From NCBI RefSeq assembly GCF_900103405.1, contig NZ_FNHX01000004.1, forward strand, positions 62,001-126,000: a stretch of 64,000 bases of DNA. The letters are read 5' to 3'. The notes under the pieces are model-generated. The model searched no databases and was not told where the DNA came from. It saw only the letters and a program-made list of their open reading frames with translations. Origin of the DNA: Polaromonas sp. JS666 (lineage in GTDB: Bacteria; Pseudomonadota; Gammaproteobacteria; Burkholderiales; Burkholderiaceae_C). Below, in pieces: positions 27,402 to 35,904 of this stretch; positions within the stretch are counted from its first letter, which is position 1, and each line of letters opens with the position of its first letter. A program made the translations under genes and the position numbers.

Positions 27402-27668
27402 ATGCCTGCCGCCACCATTCCCACCGTCTCACCGGGATTCAGCCTCACAGCGGGACTGCAGCGCTTCGCGGGCCTGGCGGCGGCGCTGTGCAGGATTGGT
27501 GGCGCCTGGTTCAGGCCATCGCGCGGCGGCGCACCGACGCCACGCCGATTGCAGCGGGACGAGCTGATGGCCATGAGCAGCCATGAACTGAACGACCTGG
27601 GCATAGGCCGCAGCGAGATCCCGGCCCTGTTCGGCGAGCCCTCATCCTGGAGGGCCAGCCGGCATTAA
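27402..27668 (+). CDS. DUF1127 domain small protein
   Basis: The 88-residue protein carries a C-terminal DUF1127 module: RLQRDELMAMSSHELNDLGIGRSEI, the hallmark Arg-rich helix and DLGI turn. Short DUF1127 proteins in alphaproteobacteria affect RNA metabolism and phosphate or carbon responses, but that is not shown for this class. A 45-residue N-terminal part with a semi-hydrophobic helix is longer than in minimal DUF1127 proteins. A strong ribosome site AAGGAGC lies before the ATG at 27402. Confidence 0.85.
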   Translation: MPAATIPTVSPGFSLTAGLQRFAGLAAALCRIGGAWFRPSRGGAPTPRRLQRDELMAMSSHELNDLGIGRSEIPALFGEPSSWRASRH

Positions 27669-27710
27669 AAGCCGGCCACCAGGGCCTTGCTTGCTGCGAG
27701 AATCGGGGCC

Positions 27711-28793
27711 ATGGCCGCCCCCCAAACACCCAGCAGCTCCTGGCTCAGTGCCGCCGTCGTCCGCATTGAAGCCGACTACCAGCGCAGCGCCGACACCCAC
27801 CTGATTCCCCTGCCGCTGCCGGAGTTCGCCGCGCGCGGCATCGATTTCTACCTCAAGGACGAATCCACGCACCCGACCGGCAGCCTCAAGCACCGGCTGG
27901 CGCGTTCGCTGTTTTTGTACGCGCTGTGCAACGGCCTGATCCATGAAGGTTCGACCATCGTCGAGGCCTCAAGCGGTTCCACCGCGGTCAGCGAGGCCTA
28001 CTTCGCGCGCCTGCTGGGCCTGCCCTTTATCGCGGTGATGCCGCGCAGCACCTCACCCGAAAAAGTCGCTCAGATCGAGTTTTACGGCGGACGCTGCCAC
28101 TGGGTGGACAGCGCCGCGCAGGTCTACGACGAAGCGCGCAGGCTGGCTCGGGAAACCGGCGGCCACTACATGGACCAGTTCACCTATGCCGAGCGCGCCA
28201 CCGACTGGCGCGGCAACAACAACATCGCCGAAAGCATGTTCAGCCAGATGGCGCGCGAAAGGCATCCCGTGCCGCGTTGGATTGTGGTGGGCGCTGGCAC
28301 GGGCGGCACCAGCGCCACCATAGGCCGTTACGTGCGTTACCAGCGCCACGACAGCCGGCTCTGCGTGGCCGATCCGGTGGGTTCGGTCTTTGCCGCTTAT
28401 CACCGCAGCGGCGACGCGGGCCTGACCGGCGCGGGCTCGCGCATCGAGGGCATAGGCCGGCCGCGCGTGGAGGCCAGCTTTATCCGCACGGTGATAGACC
28501 GCATGGTGGAAGTCGCCGATGTGGACTCGATCGCCGCCATGCAGGCGCTATCGCAGCTGCTGGGCCGCCGGGTTGGGCCGTCCACCGGCACCAACCTGGT
28601 CGGCATGCTGGCGCTGGCGCACGAGATGCTGGCGCGCGGCGAGCAAGGCTCCATCCTGTCGCTGCTGTGCGACTCGGGCGAGCGCTACCTGCCGACTTAC
28701 TACAACGCCGAATGGGTGGCCGGGACCATCGGCGACTGCACGGCCGCCCAGGCGCAGGTCGCCAGGCTGCTGCGGCCCGCGGCTGCCGCCTGA
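27711..28793 (+). CDS. PLP-dependent cysteine synthase-fold enzyme (cysteine desulfhydrase-like)
   Basis: The 360-residue fold-type II PLP protein has the PLP lysine in [11 protein letters not shown], the substrate Ser/Thr loop [13 protein letters not shown] and the glycine phosphate loop [14 protein letters not shown]. The Ser/Thr loop and the long C-terminal extension ([12 protein letters not shown]) fit the group of L-cysteine desulfhydrase Cds1 and relatives more than CysK. It probably handles cysteine or a related amino acid, releasing sulfide; the activity is inferred. It starts 43 bp after DUF1127 and ends 8 bp before the AttH-like gene. Confidence 0.82.
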   Translation: MAAPQTPSSSWLSAAVVRIEADYQRSADTHLIPLPLPEFAARGIDFYLKDESTHPTGSLKHRLARSLFLYALCNGLIHEGSTIVEASSGSTAVSEAYFARLLGLPFIAVMPRSTSPEKVAQIEFYGGRCHWVDSAAQVYDEARRLARETGGHYMDQFTYAERATDWRGNNNIAESMFSQMARERHPVPRWIVVGAGTGGTSATIGRYVRYQRHDSRLCVADPVGSVFAAYHRSGDAGLTGAGSRIEGIGRPRVEASFIRTVIDRMVEVADVDSIAAMQALSQLLGRRVGPSTGTNLVGMLALAHEMLARGEQGSILSLLCDSGERYLPTYYNAEWVAGTIGDCTAAQAQVARLLRPAAAA

Positions 28794-28801
28794 AGAAACC
28801 C

Positions 28802-29908
28802 ATGCCCTTGCCGCCGCCCATGCACACCCTGCCCGCCCTGCTGCCCAGGCGCGGCCTGCTGCTGGCCGGCGCCGCGCTGGCCGGCTGGGGCGGCATCACC
28901 CATCCAGCCCAAGCCTTGCCCGCCAAAACCCTGGAGTTTCCGCGCGACCGCGGCGCCCACCCAGAATTTCGCACCGAGTGGTGGTACATCACGGGCCAGG
29001 CCAGCACCGAAGCAGGCAAGCGGACATTCGGTTTCCAGCTCACTTTTTTCCGTTCGCGCGTGGACGCCACCCAGGGCATGGCCTCGAAATTCGCCGCCAA
29101 ACAGCTGCTCTTTGCCCACGCCGCCCTGACCGACCTGCAGGGCAAAAAACTCTGGCACGACCAGCGCATCGCGCGCGACGGCTTTGGCATCGCCACGGCC
29201 AGCGAACGCGACATGAACCTCAAGCTGCGCGACTGGTCGCTCAAAGCCCAAGGCGGCAAGTACCTCGCGGAGTTGCCGTCCAGCGACTTCGCGCTCAAGC
29301 TGGCGTTTGAAGAAACGCAGGAGGTGCTGCTGCAGGGAAAACAAGGCCTGTCGCGCAAAGGGCCTGATGAAAAACAGGCCAGCTACTACTACAGCCAGCC
29401 GCAATTGGCCACACGCGGCACCGTGCAATTCAAAGGCCAGGATTTTGCCGTGAGCGGCAAGGCCTGGCTGGACCACGAGTGGAGCGAGGAAATCCTGCAC
29501 CCCGAGGCCGCGGGCTGGGACTGGATAGGCATGAACCTGACCGACGGCAGCGCCCTGACCGCCTTCCGGCTGCGTGGCAAAGACGGCGGCACGCTGTGGG
29601 ACGGCGGCTCCTTCCGCTCGCCCAAGGGCGGCTTGTACAGCTTCAGCCGCGGCGAAGTCATCTTCAAGCCCGTGCGCCACTGGAAAAGCCCGCTGACGCA
29701 AACCACCTACCCGGTGGAATGGATAGTCCGCACCCCCGCCGATTTTTATACCGTGCGGGCCGTCATCGACAACCAGGAACTCGACAGCCGCCAATCCACA
29801 GGTTCCATTTATTGGGAAGGTTTGAGTGAGCTGATCGACAGCAACGGCAAACTGGTTGGGATGGGGTATCTGGAAATGACGGGGTATGCGCAACCGCTGC
29901 GGATGTGA
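28802..29908 (+). CDS. AttH/CrtC-type lipocalin-like exported protein
   Basis: The 368-residue protein has a twin-arginine-like N-terminus (LPRRGLLLAGAALAG) with a signal sequence. The mature part has the CrtC/AttH double beta-barrel signature FRTEWWYITGQ near residue 60 and later WLDHEWSEEIL. The C-terminal half (DWIGMNLTDGSALTAFRLR) is the second barrel. CrtC homologues hydrate carotenoids, but in non-carotenoid bacteria this family often sits with ABC exporter genes. Here the LolD-like ATPase and FtsX permease lie 10.8 and 8.2 kb upstream on the same strand, so I infer a dispersed export cluster. Confidence 0.85.
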   Translation: MPLPPPMHTLPALLPRRGLLLAGAALAGWGGITHPAQALPAKTLEFPRDRGAHPEFRTEWWYITGQASTEAGKRTFGFQLTFFRSRVDATQGMASKFAAKQLLFAHAALTDLQGKKLWHDQRIARDGFGIATASERDMNLKLRDWSLKAQGGKYLAELPSSDFALKLAFEETQEVLLQGKQGLSRKGPDEKQASYYYSQPQLATRGTVQFKGQDFAVSGKAWLDHEWSEEILHPEAAGWDWIGMNLTDGSALTAFRLRGKDGGTLWDGGSFRSPKGGLYSFSRGEVIFKPVRHWKSPLTQTTYPVEWIVRTPADFYTVRAVIDNQELDSRQSTGSIYWEGLSELIDSNGKLVGMGYLEMTGYAQPLRM

Positions 29909-29947
29909 ATTCGCTATCTCTTTTCAAATTTCAACAGGAGAAAGTCC

Positions 29948-30241
29948 ATGCGTTGGGTAGCCATCTTTGACGACACACCCGGGATGCTGGCCGTACGCCG
30001 GGAACGCGAGCCGCTGCACCTGGCTTATCTACGCACACATGAAAGCGAGATCCTGGCCGCCGGCGGCTTGCGTGAAGCACCGGGTGGCGGCTTTGTCGGT
30101 GGGCTCTGGGTGCTGGAGGTTGAATCTCGGGAACGTGCCGCAGAGCTTGTGGAAAACGATCCTTATTACGTGCCCGCGCACCGGAATTATCGGTTGTTGA
30201 CTTGGGGCAAGGCCTTGGCTGACAAGCAGGTCGTGCTGTAA
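29948..30241 (+). CDS. YciI-family small protein
   Basis: The 97-residue protein fits the YciI fold: RWVAIFDDTPGM, HLAYLRTHESEILAAGGLREA, and GLWVLEVESRERAAELVENDPY, with the conserved His and Asp of the putative active site. These small proteins are linked to degradation or redox reactions, but few have known activity. A ribosome site CAGGAG precedes the ATG. It follows the AttH-like gene by 39 bp. Confidence 0.82.
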   Translation: MRWVAIFDDTPGMLAVRREREPLHLAYLRTHESEILAAGGLREAPGGGFVGGLWVLEVESRERAAELVENDPYYVPAHRNYRLLTWGKALADKQVVL

Positions 30242-30338
30242 CAGCTTGCACTTTGTCCCTACGACAGCCAGGATTTCGGGCAGGGTGACTACACTGTGGA
30301 GTTGCCCCACAGGCCCCACTCCTTAAGCCCCAACAACA

Positions 30339-30944
30339 ATGGAATTTTTCACGCTGGTGACTTGCGTCGCCATAGTCGTCTACATCCTCAAACTGTCGGA
30401 AGAGCGCCGGCGCATTGCCCTGCTGGGCAGCCACCTGGGCCAGTACCAGATCGAAAAACTGATGGAGACCCTGACCGACGGCTACCTGCGGGCCCTGGGC
30501 GAGAAAGAACCGGAGCGGCGCGAACAGGTCTGGAACCAGCTCGCCGGCTCCGAGCTCAAGCTGTGCGAGCAGTTCACCCTTTTTGCCGCGGGCTTTTCCA
30601 AGGTCGATGAAGTGGAGGCGCGCACCAGCAAGCTGCCGATCACGTTCCCCTTCGCGACCAAGCTGCTGCCGGGCCTGAGCTTCGACATGCGGAAAATGCT
30701 GGCGGTCCACGCCCAGGGCATTCTGCGCGCGGCGGAAAACAGCGCCCAGCGTACACCCAAGGACAAGGCCTTCACGATGTCGGCCGAGTTGTTCCTGATG
30801 CAGCACAGCTGCCACTGGTTCTGCAAGTCCAAGGCCGTGGCCTCGGCGCGCATGATGGTGCGGCACAAGACCTCGCATGAGCAGCTCGTGGCATCGGTGT
30901 CGCCCGAGACGCGAGAGGCTTATCTCGCTTTGACGGGCCGGTAA
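30339..30944 (+). CDS. Protein with N-terminal membrane helix, unknown
   Basis: The 201-residue product begins with a hydrophobic helix (MEFFTLVTCVAIVVYILKL, about residues 1-20) and continues as an alpha-helical, charged domain. The pattern of charged helices (GQYQIEKLMETLTDGYLRAL) suggests a cytoplasmic helical bundle tethered by a single membrane helix. It carries a few Cys and His residues (LMQHSCHWFCKS) near the C-terminus, which may bind metal, without a known motif. I do not recognise a family. It stands alone, 97 bp after the YciI gene. Confidence 0.6.
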   Translation: MEFFTLVTCVAIVVYILKLSEERRRIALLGSHLGQYQIEKLMETLTDGYLRALGEKEPERREQVWNQLAGSELKLCEQFTLFAAGFSKVDEVEARTSKLPITFPFATKLLPGLSFDMRKMLAVHAQGILRAAENSAQRTPKDKAFTMSAELFLMQHSCHWFCKSKAVASARMMVRHKTSHEQLVASVSPETREAYLALTGR

Positions 30945-31008
30945 CGCTGCCACGGGCCTGTCACCCGCGCTACAGCGCCGCGCCACTGTCCGTCCTATAT
31001 TTCCAGCC

Positions 31009-31455
31009 ATGACGGACTCCACCTTGCTCCACACCCTGCAGGCGGTGAACCAGACCGCCTCCTTCAACCGCTGGGCCGGTTTTGAGGTTGTGCACGCCGC
31101 GGCCGGCGAGGCCGAGATACGCATGGCCTGGCGCGAGGAAGACATGGGCCAGTACGCCGGCTATCTGCATGCGGGCCTGATTGGCGCGATGCTGGACACG
31201 GCCTGCGGTTATGCGGCCGCCACCGTGTCGGGCCGCGTGCTGGCCTCGCATTTTTCGGTGAACTGCCTGGCACCCGCCGTGGGACTAAGCTTTGTGGCGC
31301 GCGGGCACGTGGTGAAGGCCGGGCGCAAGCAAGTGTTTGCGAATGCGGAGCTATTTGCCGAGCAGGACAGCGGGGAGTTGCTGCTGGTGGCTACCGGCAA
31401 CGCGATTCTGGTGCCGGTGGAAGCATCGCCCAGCCCCCTGGCTTTGAGCGCCTGA
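31009..31455 (+). CDS. PaaI-type hotdog thioesterase
   Basis: The 148-residue hotdog protein has the PaaI-type motif YLHAGLIGAMLDTACGYAA, with the nucleophile-helix acid (Asp) and central helix. It probably hydrolyses an acyl-CoA or similar thioester; phenylacetate or aromatic CoA esters are typical for the family. The start at 31009 gives a complete fold. It converges on the Api92-like gene with a 36-bp gap. Confidence 0.83.
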   Translation: MTDSTLLHTLQAVNQTASFNRWAGFEVVHAAAGEAEIRMAWREEDMGQYAGYLHAGLIGAMLDTACGYAAATVSGRVLASHFSVNCLAPAVGLSFVARGHVVKAGRKQVFANAELFAEQDSGELLLVATGNAILVPVEASPSPLALSA

Positions 31456-31491
31456 CAGAACTGCGCGAGTACACAGCTGCCGCGGAAACTG

Positions 31492-32154
31492 TCAGATCCC
31501 GTCCCCAGCATTCCTCCGGATCTCTTTGAGTATGTCTGCCGGCGAGCGCTTCAGTTTCTGAAGTTCCCGGCCCGCCTTGAGAACATAGTCACCCCCCCAA
31601 CGCAGATGCTCATCGACATACTGCACCCGGATTTCGAGTACCGGCCATTTCTTCGACAATGCCTTGACGAGTGGTTTCGGAAAGGCTGACGCGGCGGTGA
31701 AGCGAACAGTGATCCCATCAGGCGCCGCGTCAACTTTCGAATCTTCGGCGTTCCACTTCGAACCCCAATGTTTCTTGCACCAGCCGTACCAGGACCCATA
31801 ACCGTACTTCTCGATGTTTTCCTTGTACTGGCGCGCCGGTGCCAAATACATCTCAGCACACTCGAGGCTGCGAATGCAGGCAAGCAACTGCTCGCGCGAT
31901 TCGAGCGGAAAAGGATGGCCCAACTTCGCGGCAGCCTCCTTCCAGGTCCAGTACTTTGCGGGCTCGGTCCAGTCACCGAAGAGCGCGTCGTAACCCGTCG
32001 TCACCGAGCTGCTTTCTTCAATCTCGAGCTCCGGCGGCATCCGGATCACTGAGTTGAAATCAAACGATCCCGAGCTGAAATGCGCATCGCGGCAAGAATC
32101 CAGCGAGTCGGTATCCCCTTTTAGTTGCAGTACAACAAAAACGGCGTCTGACAT
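31492..32154 (-). CDS. Api92/DUF1281-like ferredoxin-fold protein
   Basis: The 220-residue protein has the hallmark YGYGSWYGWCKKHWGSKWNA at residues 114-133, typical of Api92/DUF1281 proteins carried by phages, plasmids and islands. The later segment with aromatics and TVRFTAASAFPKPLVKALS matches the family core. The function is unknown; a ferredoxin-like fold has been assigned to this group. DNA across 31.48-32.75 kb looks less GC-rich than the neighbours, which fits acquisition, although no integrase or repeat is present. Confidence 0.72.
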   Translation of the reverse strand: MSDAVFVVLQLKGDTDSLDSCRDAHFSSGSFDFNSVIRMPPELEIEESSSVTTGYDALFGDWTEPAKYWTWKEAAAKLGHPFPLESREQLLACIRSLECAEMYLAPARQYKENIEKYGYGSWYGWCKKHWGSKWNAEDSKVDAAPDGITVRFTAASAFPKPLVKALSKKWPVLEIRVQYVDEHLRWGGDYVLKAGRELQKLKRSPADILKEIRRNAGDGI

Positions 32155-32191
32155 GGCAGCCTGAGGTCCGGATTGACCGAGCGATTAGAAC

Positions 32192-32680
32192 TCACTTGAC
32201 ATCAAACTCAAACGTCCGGGCCAGGCGATTCCCAATGAAAACCCGAATGACGTAGCGTCCCTGGGGATCCCCCGGAGCCACCGTCCAGGTATTGGCAATT
32301 ACGCCGCGATCCGGAACCACTTTCCCCTCTTTTACCGAGGTCTTCCGGTCCGATGAAATGGTTTGCGATGCATTGGGATCCGGCCCGCCCCATGTAACCG
32401 GTTTCCCCGGAAGCGTAAATTCCTCCCGCCAGCTCACCTCCTCCTGGGTCGGATTCACCGTCACAACCCAGCCATAGATTTGGCCAGGAACAAGCGGAAC
32501 TTTCCGGGTCGCAACGAAAGCAGGTTTACCGGAGCCAGGCAAATTGAAGAGACCAAACTCCGCGCGTACAACCGCCATGTTTGCCGCAGCGGCCTTCGGT
32601 ACTTGGCCGGATGTGGCGAACACATAGGGCGAAGCAAGCGCCAAGATCGCAGCAGCGATGAAATGGATGGCGATTCGCAT
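32192..32680 (-). CDS. Secreted DUF3859-like protein
   Basis: The 162-residue protein has a Sec signal peptide (cleavage near VFATSG) and a beta-rich mature part. The pattern (AEFGLFN, VPLVPGQIYGWVVTVN, GDPQGRYVIRVFIGNRLARTFEFDV) resembles DUF3859, a beta-sandwich of unknown role; that match is from memory. It is 37 bp upstream of the Api92-like gene on the same strand, so the two may form one cassette. A terminator lies beyond, shared with the MFS gene. Confidence 0.6.
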   Translation of the reverse strand: MRIAIHFIAAAILALASPYVFATSGQVPKAAAANMAVVRAEFGLFNLPGSGKPAFVATRKVPLVPGQIYGWVVTVNPTQEEVSWREEFTLPGKPVTWGGPDPNASQTISSDRKTSVKEGKVVPDRGVIANTWTVAPGDPQGRYVIRVFIGNRLARTFEFDVK

Positions 32681-32772
32681 AAGTTCATGCTTTCATCAGG
32701 TGATGGATAAATGCGGCTGGCCTGAAAGCCAATAAGAGCGAGTGTAAGCAGCGACTGATTTGATGGCAAAAG

Positions 32773-32799
32773 AAAAAGGCGCCCAAAGCGCCTTTTTTT
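32773..32799. terminator. Bidirectional intrinsic terminator
   Basis: AAAAAGGCGC (32774-32783) and GCGCCTTTTTTT (32788-32799) frame a small loop. On the minus strand the hairpin GGCGC-TTTG-GGCGCC-type ends with CCTTTTTCT, 19 bp past the efflux exporter stop; on the plus strand the T run is even longer. No plus-strand gene ends here. Confidence 0.72.
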
Positions 32800-32817
32800 A
32801 ATCGACCGAGCCGTAAC

Positions 32818-34386
32818 TCAATGCGCCCCAGCCGCCGCGTCCGCACTCCCCGCCCCGGCCTTGGTATGCCGCGTCAAAAACACCAGTGGAATCAACAGCA
32901 GGAAGATCAGCGCCGACACATAAAACACGTCGTTGGCCGCGAGCATATAAGCCTGCTGGTCGGCCAGGCGGTTGAGGGTGCCCAGGGCCTGCTCGGGCGT
33001 GAGGCCGGCGCCGGCCAAACCATTGAGGGCGCTGTTGGTGGCGCTGCTGCCCTGGTTCACGTATTCGCTGATCTGCGCATGGTGCATGGCGGCGCGGTCC
33101 TGCCAGATGGTGGTGGCAATCGAGGTACCGAAGGAACCTGCCGTGATGCGCACGAAGTTGGACAGGCCCGACGCCGCAGGGATCTTCTCGGGCGCGATGC
33201 CCGACAGCGTGATGGTGACCAGCGGAATAAAGAAGAAGGCCATGGCCACGCCCTGGATGATGGTCGGGATCATGATGGTCTGGAAGTCGGCTTGGGTGTT
33301 GAAGTGCGAACGCATCCACAGCACCAGCGCGAACACCATGAAGGCAAAGGCGGCGAAGCGGCGCGGGTCGACCTTGGCGATGTTCTTGCCGACCACGGGC
33401 GACAGCAGCAAGGCAAAAGCCCCCACGGGCGCCAGCACCATGCCGGCCTGGGTCGCGGTGTAGCCCATGTACTGCTGCAGCCACAGCGGCAGCAGCACCA
33501 CGTTACCGAAGAACAGGCCGTAACCCACCGACAGCGCAAGCGCGCCGGCCCAGAAGTTGCGCTTCTTGAACAGCGTGAGGTCCACCACCGGGTGCTCTTC
33601 GGTGAGCTCCCAGATCACAAAGGCCGCCAGGCCGACGAGCGCGATGATGCCCAGCGCGATGACCTCGCCGGAGTGGAACCAGTCGAGTTCCTGGCCCTTG
33701 TCGAGCATGATCTGCAGCGAGCCGACCCAGACTACCAGCAGCGCCAGCCCCACGGAATCGATGGGCAGCTTTTTGGTGGGGCTTTCGCGTTTGCGGAAGA
33801 TGCTCCAGGTGATGAAGGCCGCGCCGAAGCCGACGGGAATGTTGATGTAAAAAATCCAGGGCCAGGAAATGTTGTCGGTGATCCAGCCGCCCAGCAGCGG
33901 CCCCATCACCGGCGCGATCAGCGTGGTCATGGACCATAGCGCCATGGCCAGCCCGGCCAGCGCTTTAGGGTAGCTCGACAACAGCAGCGCCTGCGACAGC
34001 GGAATCATGGGCCCGGCCACCAGGCCCTGCAGCACGCGCAAAAAGATCAGCGTGGTCATGTTGGGCGCCAGGCCGCACAGCCAGGAGGTCAGCACAAACA
34101 GCATGACGCTGGCCGTGAACAGGCGCACCTGGCCGAAGCGCTGCGACAGCCAGCCGGTGAGCGGCACGGCAATCGCGTTGGCCACGCCGAAGCTGGTGAT
34201 GACCCAGGTGCCCTGGTTGGGGCTCACGCCCAGGTCACCGGCGATGGCGGGCAGCGACACGTTGGCGATGGAGGTGTCCAGCACGTTCATGAAGGTCGCG
34301 GCCGACAGGGCCAGCGTGCCCCAGAGGCGCGCCGACCCCGTCAGCGGCGGGGGTGGGATATAGGCGGAAGCAGGTGCGGAAGCCAT
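32818..34386 (-). CDS. emrB: EmrB-type DHA2 multidrug exporter
   Basis: The 522-residue MFS exporter has 14 helices. DHA2 marks are LDTSIANVSLPAIAGDLG in helix 1, GWLSQRFGQVRLFT (motif A), RVLQGLVAGPMIPLSQALL, and FYINIPVGFGAAFITW. It should move drugs with protons across the inner membrane, joined to the periplasm and outer membrane by the EmrA-type and NodT-type proteins encoded just upstream. It is last in the operon, followed by a terminator at 32773. The membrane-fusion protein gene lies 77 bp away. Confidence 0.93.
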   Translation of the reverse strand: MASAPASAYIPPPPLTGSARLWGTLALSAATFMNVLDTSIANVSLPAIAGDLGVSPNQGTWVITSFGVANAIAVPLTGWLSQRFGQVRLFTASVMLFVLTSWLCGLAPNMTTLIFLRVLQGLVAGPMIPLSQALLLSSYPKALAGLAMALWSMTTLIAPVMGPLLGGWITDNISWPWIFYINIPVGFGAAFITWSIFRKRESPTKKLPIDSVGLALLVVWVGSLQIMLDKGQELDWFHSGEVIALGIIALVGLAAFVIWELTEEHPVVDLTLFKKRNFWAGALALSVGYGLFFGNVVLLPLWLQQYMGYTATQAGMVLAPVGAFALLLSPVVGKNIAKVDPRRFAAFAFMVFALVLWMRSHFNTQADFQTIMIPTIIQGVAMAFFFIPLVTITLSGIAPEKIPAASGLSNFVRITAGSFGTSIATTIWQDRAAMHHAQISEYVNQGSSATNSALNGLAGAGLTPEQALGTLNRLADQQAYMLAANDVFYVSALIFLLLIPLVFLTRHTKAGAGSADAAAGAH

Positions 34387-34463
34387 GAATGCCTTGCGAA
34401 GAAAGAGCGGGTGGAAACCGCGATGGGGGTTGACCGCGGTTGCGCGTGCTTGGGCTGAGCGGC

Positions 34464-35846
34464 TTAAGGCGCCGTGCGGTTGCCGGCCAGCGACAGCGTG
34501 TGGCTGAATGCGAGGGTCTGGGCATCGCCGACGGCTTGGGCCGGCAAAGCTGCACCGCCCGGCTGCGGCGCCGGCTTGGCCGCGTTGGCGGCCTTGGCCG
34601 ACTTCACGGCAGCCTTGCCGGTGTTGGCGGCAATCACGCGCTGCACATCCTTGTCGGCCGCGTCGTCCTGCGCGCCATAGGTCTGGCTGTGCGCCAGGGC
34701 GGCGTCGCGCGGCGCGTCGGCCAGGGTCTTGCCGTCCTTGTTGCTCACATCGACCTCGGCTTCCATGGAGAGACCCACACGCAGCGGGTTCTCGGCCAGC
34801 TGTTTGGCGTCCAGCGCGATGCGCACGGGCACGCGCTGCACCACCTTGATCCAGTTGCCGGTGGCGTTCTGCGCAGGCAGCAACGCGAAAGCCGCGCCGG
34901 TACCGACGCCCAGGCCCGCGACGGAGCCCTTGTATTCGACCTTCTTGCCGTACAGGTCGGCGACCAGCGTGACCGGCTGGCCTATGCGGATATTGCGCAG
35001 CTGCACTTCCTTGAAGTTGGCGTCAACCCACACTTGCTTGAGCGGGATGATGGACATCATGGGCGTGCCGGCGGCCACACGCTGGCCGAGCTGCACGGTG
35101 CGCTTGGCGACGTAACCGTCGACGGGCGCGAGCAGGCCGGCGCGCTGCGTGGCCAGGTAGGCTTCGCGCACCTTGGCGGCGGCCACCTGCACGCTGGGGT
35201 GCTGCTCGATGCTGGTGCCTTCGGTCAAGGCCTGGTTGCTGGCGAGCTGCTCGCGCGCGGCGGTCACACCGGCCTGCGCGGCGGCCAGCGCGCTTTTGGC
35301 GGTGGCCAGCTGCGTCTGGGCGTGGTTGAGTTCTTCCTTGGAGACGGCGCCGTTGCCGGTCAGCGACTGGCGGCGATTGAGGTCGTCATTGGCGCGCGCG
35401 ATGTCGCTTTGCGCCTTGACCACATCGGCGTCACGCAAGGCAATCTGCGCGGCCAGCGTGCCGTTGTTGGCATAAAGCGTGCGCACCTGGCGCACGGCCT
35501 GGGCCAGCGCGGCCTCGGCCTGCTCCAGCGCGACCTTGGCGTCGGCCGGGTCCAGCTGCACCAGGGCCTGGCCGGCTTTCACGAAGTCGGTGTCGTCGGC
35601 CATGATGGCCATGACGGTGCCGCCGATCTGCGGCGTGATCTGGATCACATTGCCCTGCACATAGGCGTTGTCGGTGGACTCGTAATGGCTGGCCACCAGG
35701 TATTCATAGGCGGCCCAGCCCAGGCCGGCGACCACCACGACGGCGGCCAATGCGGTCAGCGCCTTTTTGCGCTTGGGGTTGCCGGCGGGTGCGGGCGTTG
35801 GGGAAGATGTGGAAGCCGAAGGATTGGAGGATTCAGTAGCGCTCAT
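34464..35846 (-). CDS. emrA: EmrA-type HlyD membrane-fusion protein
   Basis: The 460-residue adaptor has one N-terminal transmembrane helix (about 30-50, ALTALAAVVVVAGLGWAAY), then the HlyD biotinyl-lipoyl barrel region (ESTDNAYVQGNVIQITPQIGG), a long coiled-coil hairpin (QAEAALAQAVRQVRTLY..RRQSLTGNGAVSKEEL) and the returning barrel (VDGYVAKRTVQLGQRV). An unusual Ala/Lys/Pro-rich C-terminal tail (about 400-460) follows the usual fold. It links the exporter to the outer membrane factor. Confidence 0.92.
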   Translation of the reverse strand: MSATESSNPSASTSSPTPAPAGNPKRKKALTALAAVVVVAGLGWAAYEYLVASHYESTDNAYVQGNVIQITPQIGGTVMAIMADDTDFVKAGQALVQLDPADAKVALEQAEAALAQAVRQVRTLYANNGTLAAQIALRDADVVKAQSDIARANDDLNRRQSLTGNGAVSKEELNHAQTQLATAKSALAAAQAGVTAAREQLASNQALTEGTSIEQHPSVQVAAAKVREAYLATQRAGLLAPVDGYVAKRTVQLGQRVAAGTPMMSIIPLKQVWVDANFKEVQLRNIRIGQPVTLVADLYGKKVEYKGSVAGLGVGTGAAFALLPAQNATGNWIKVVQRVPVRIALDAKQLAENPLRVGLSMEAEVDVSNKDGKTLADAPRDAALAHSQTYGAQDDAADKDVQRVIAANTGKAAVKSAKAANAAKPAPQPGGAALPAQAVGDAQTLAFSHTLSLAGNRTAP

Positions 35847-35904
35847 GTTTGTGACCTGCTGTTATGTATTGAGGTATTGCTATTGGTTGATCGTCTGAAG
35901 CGGT

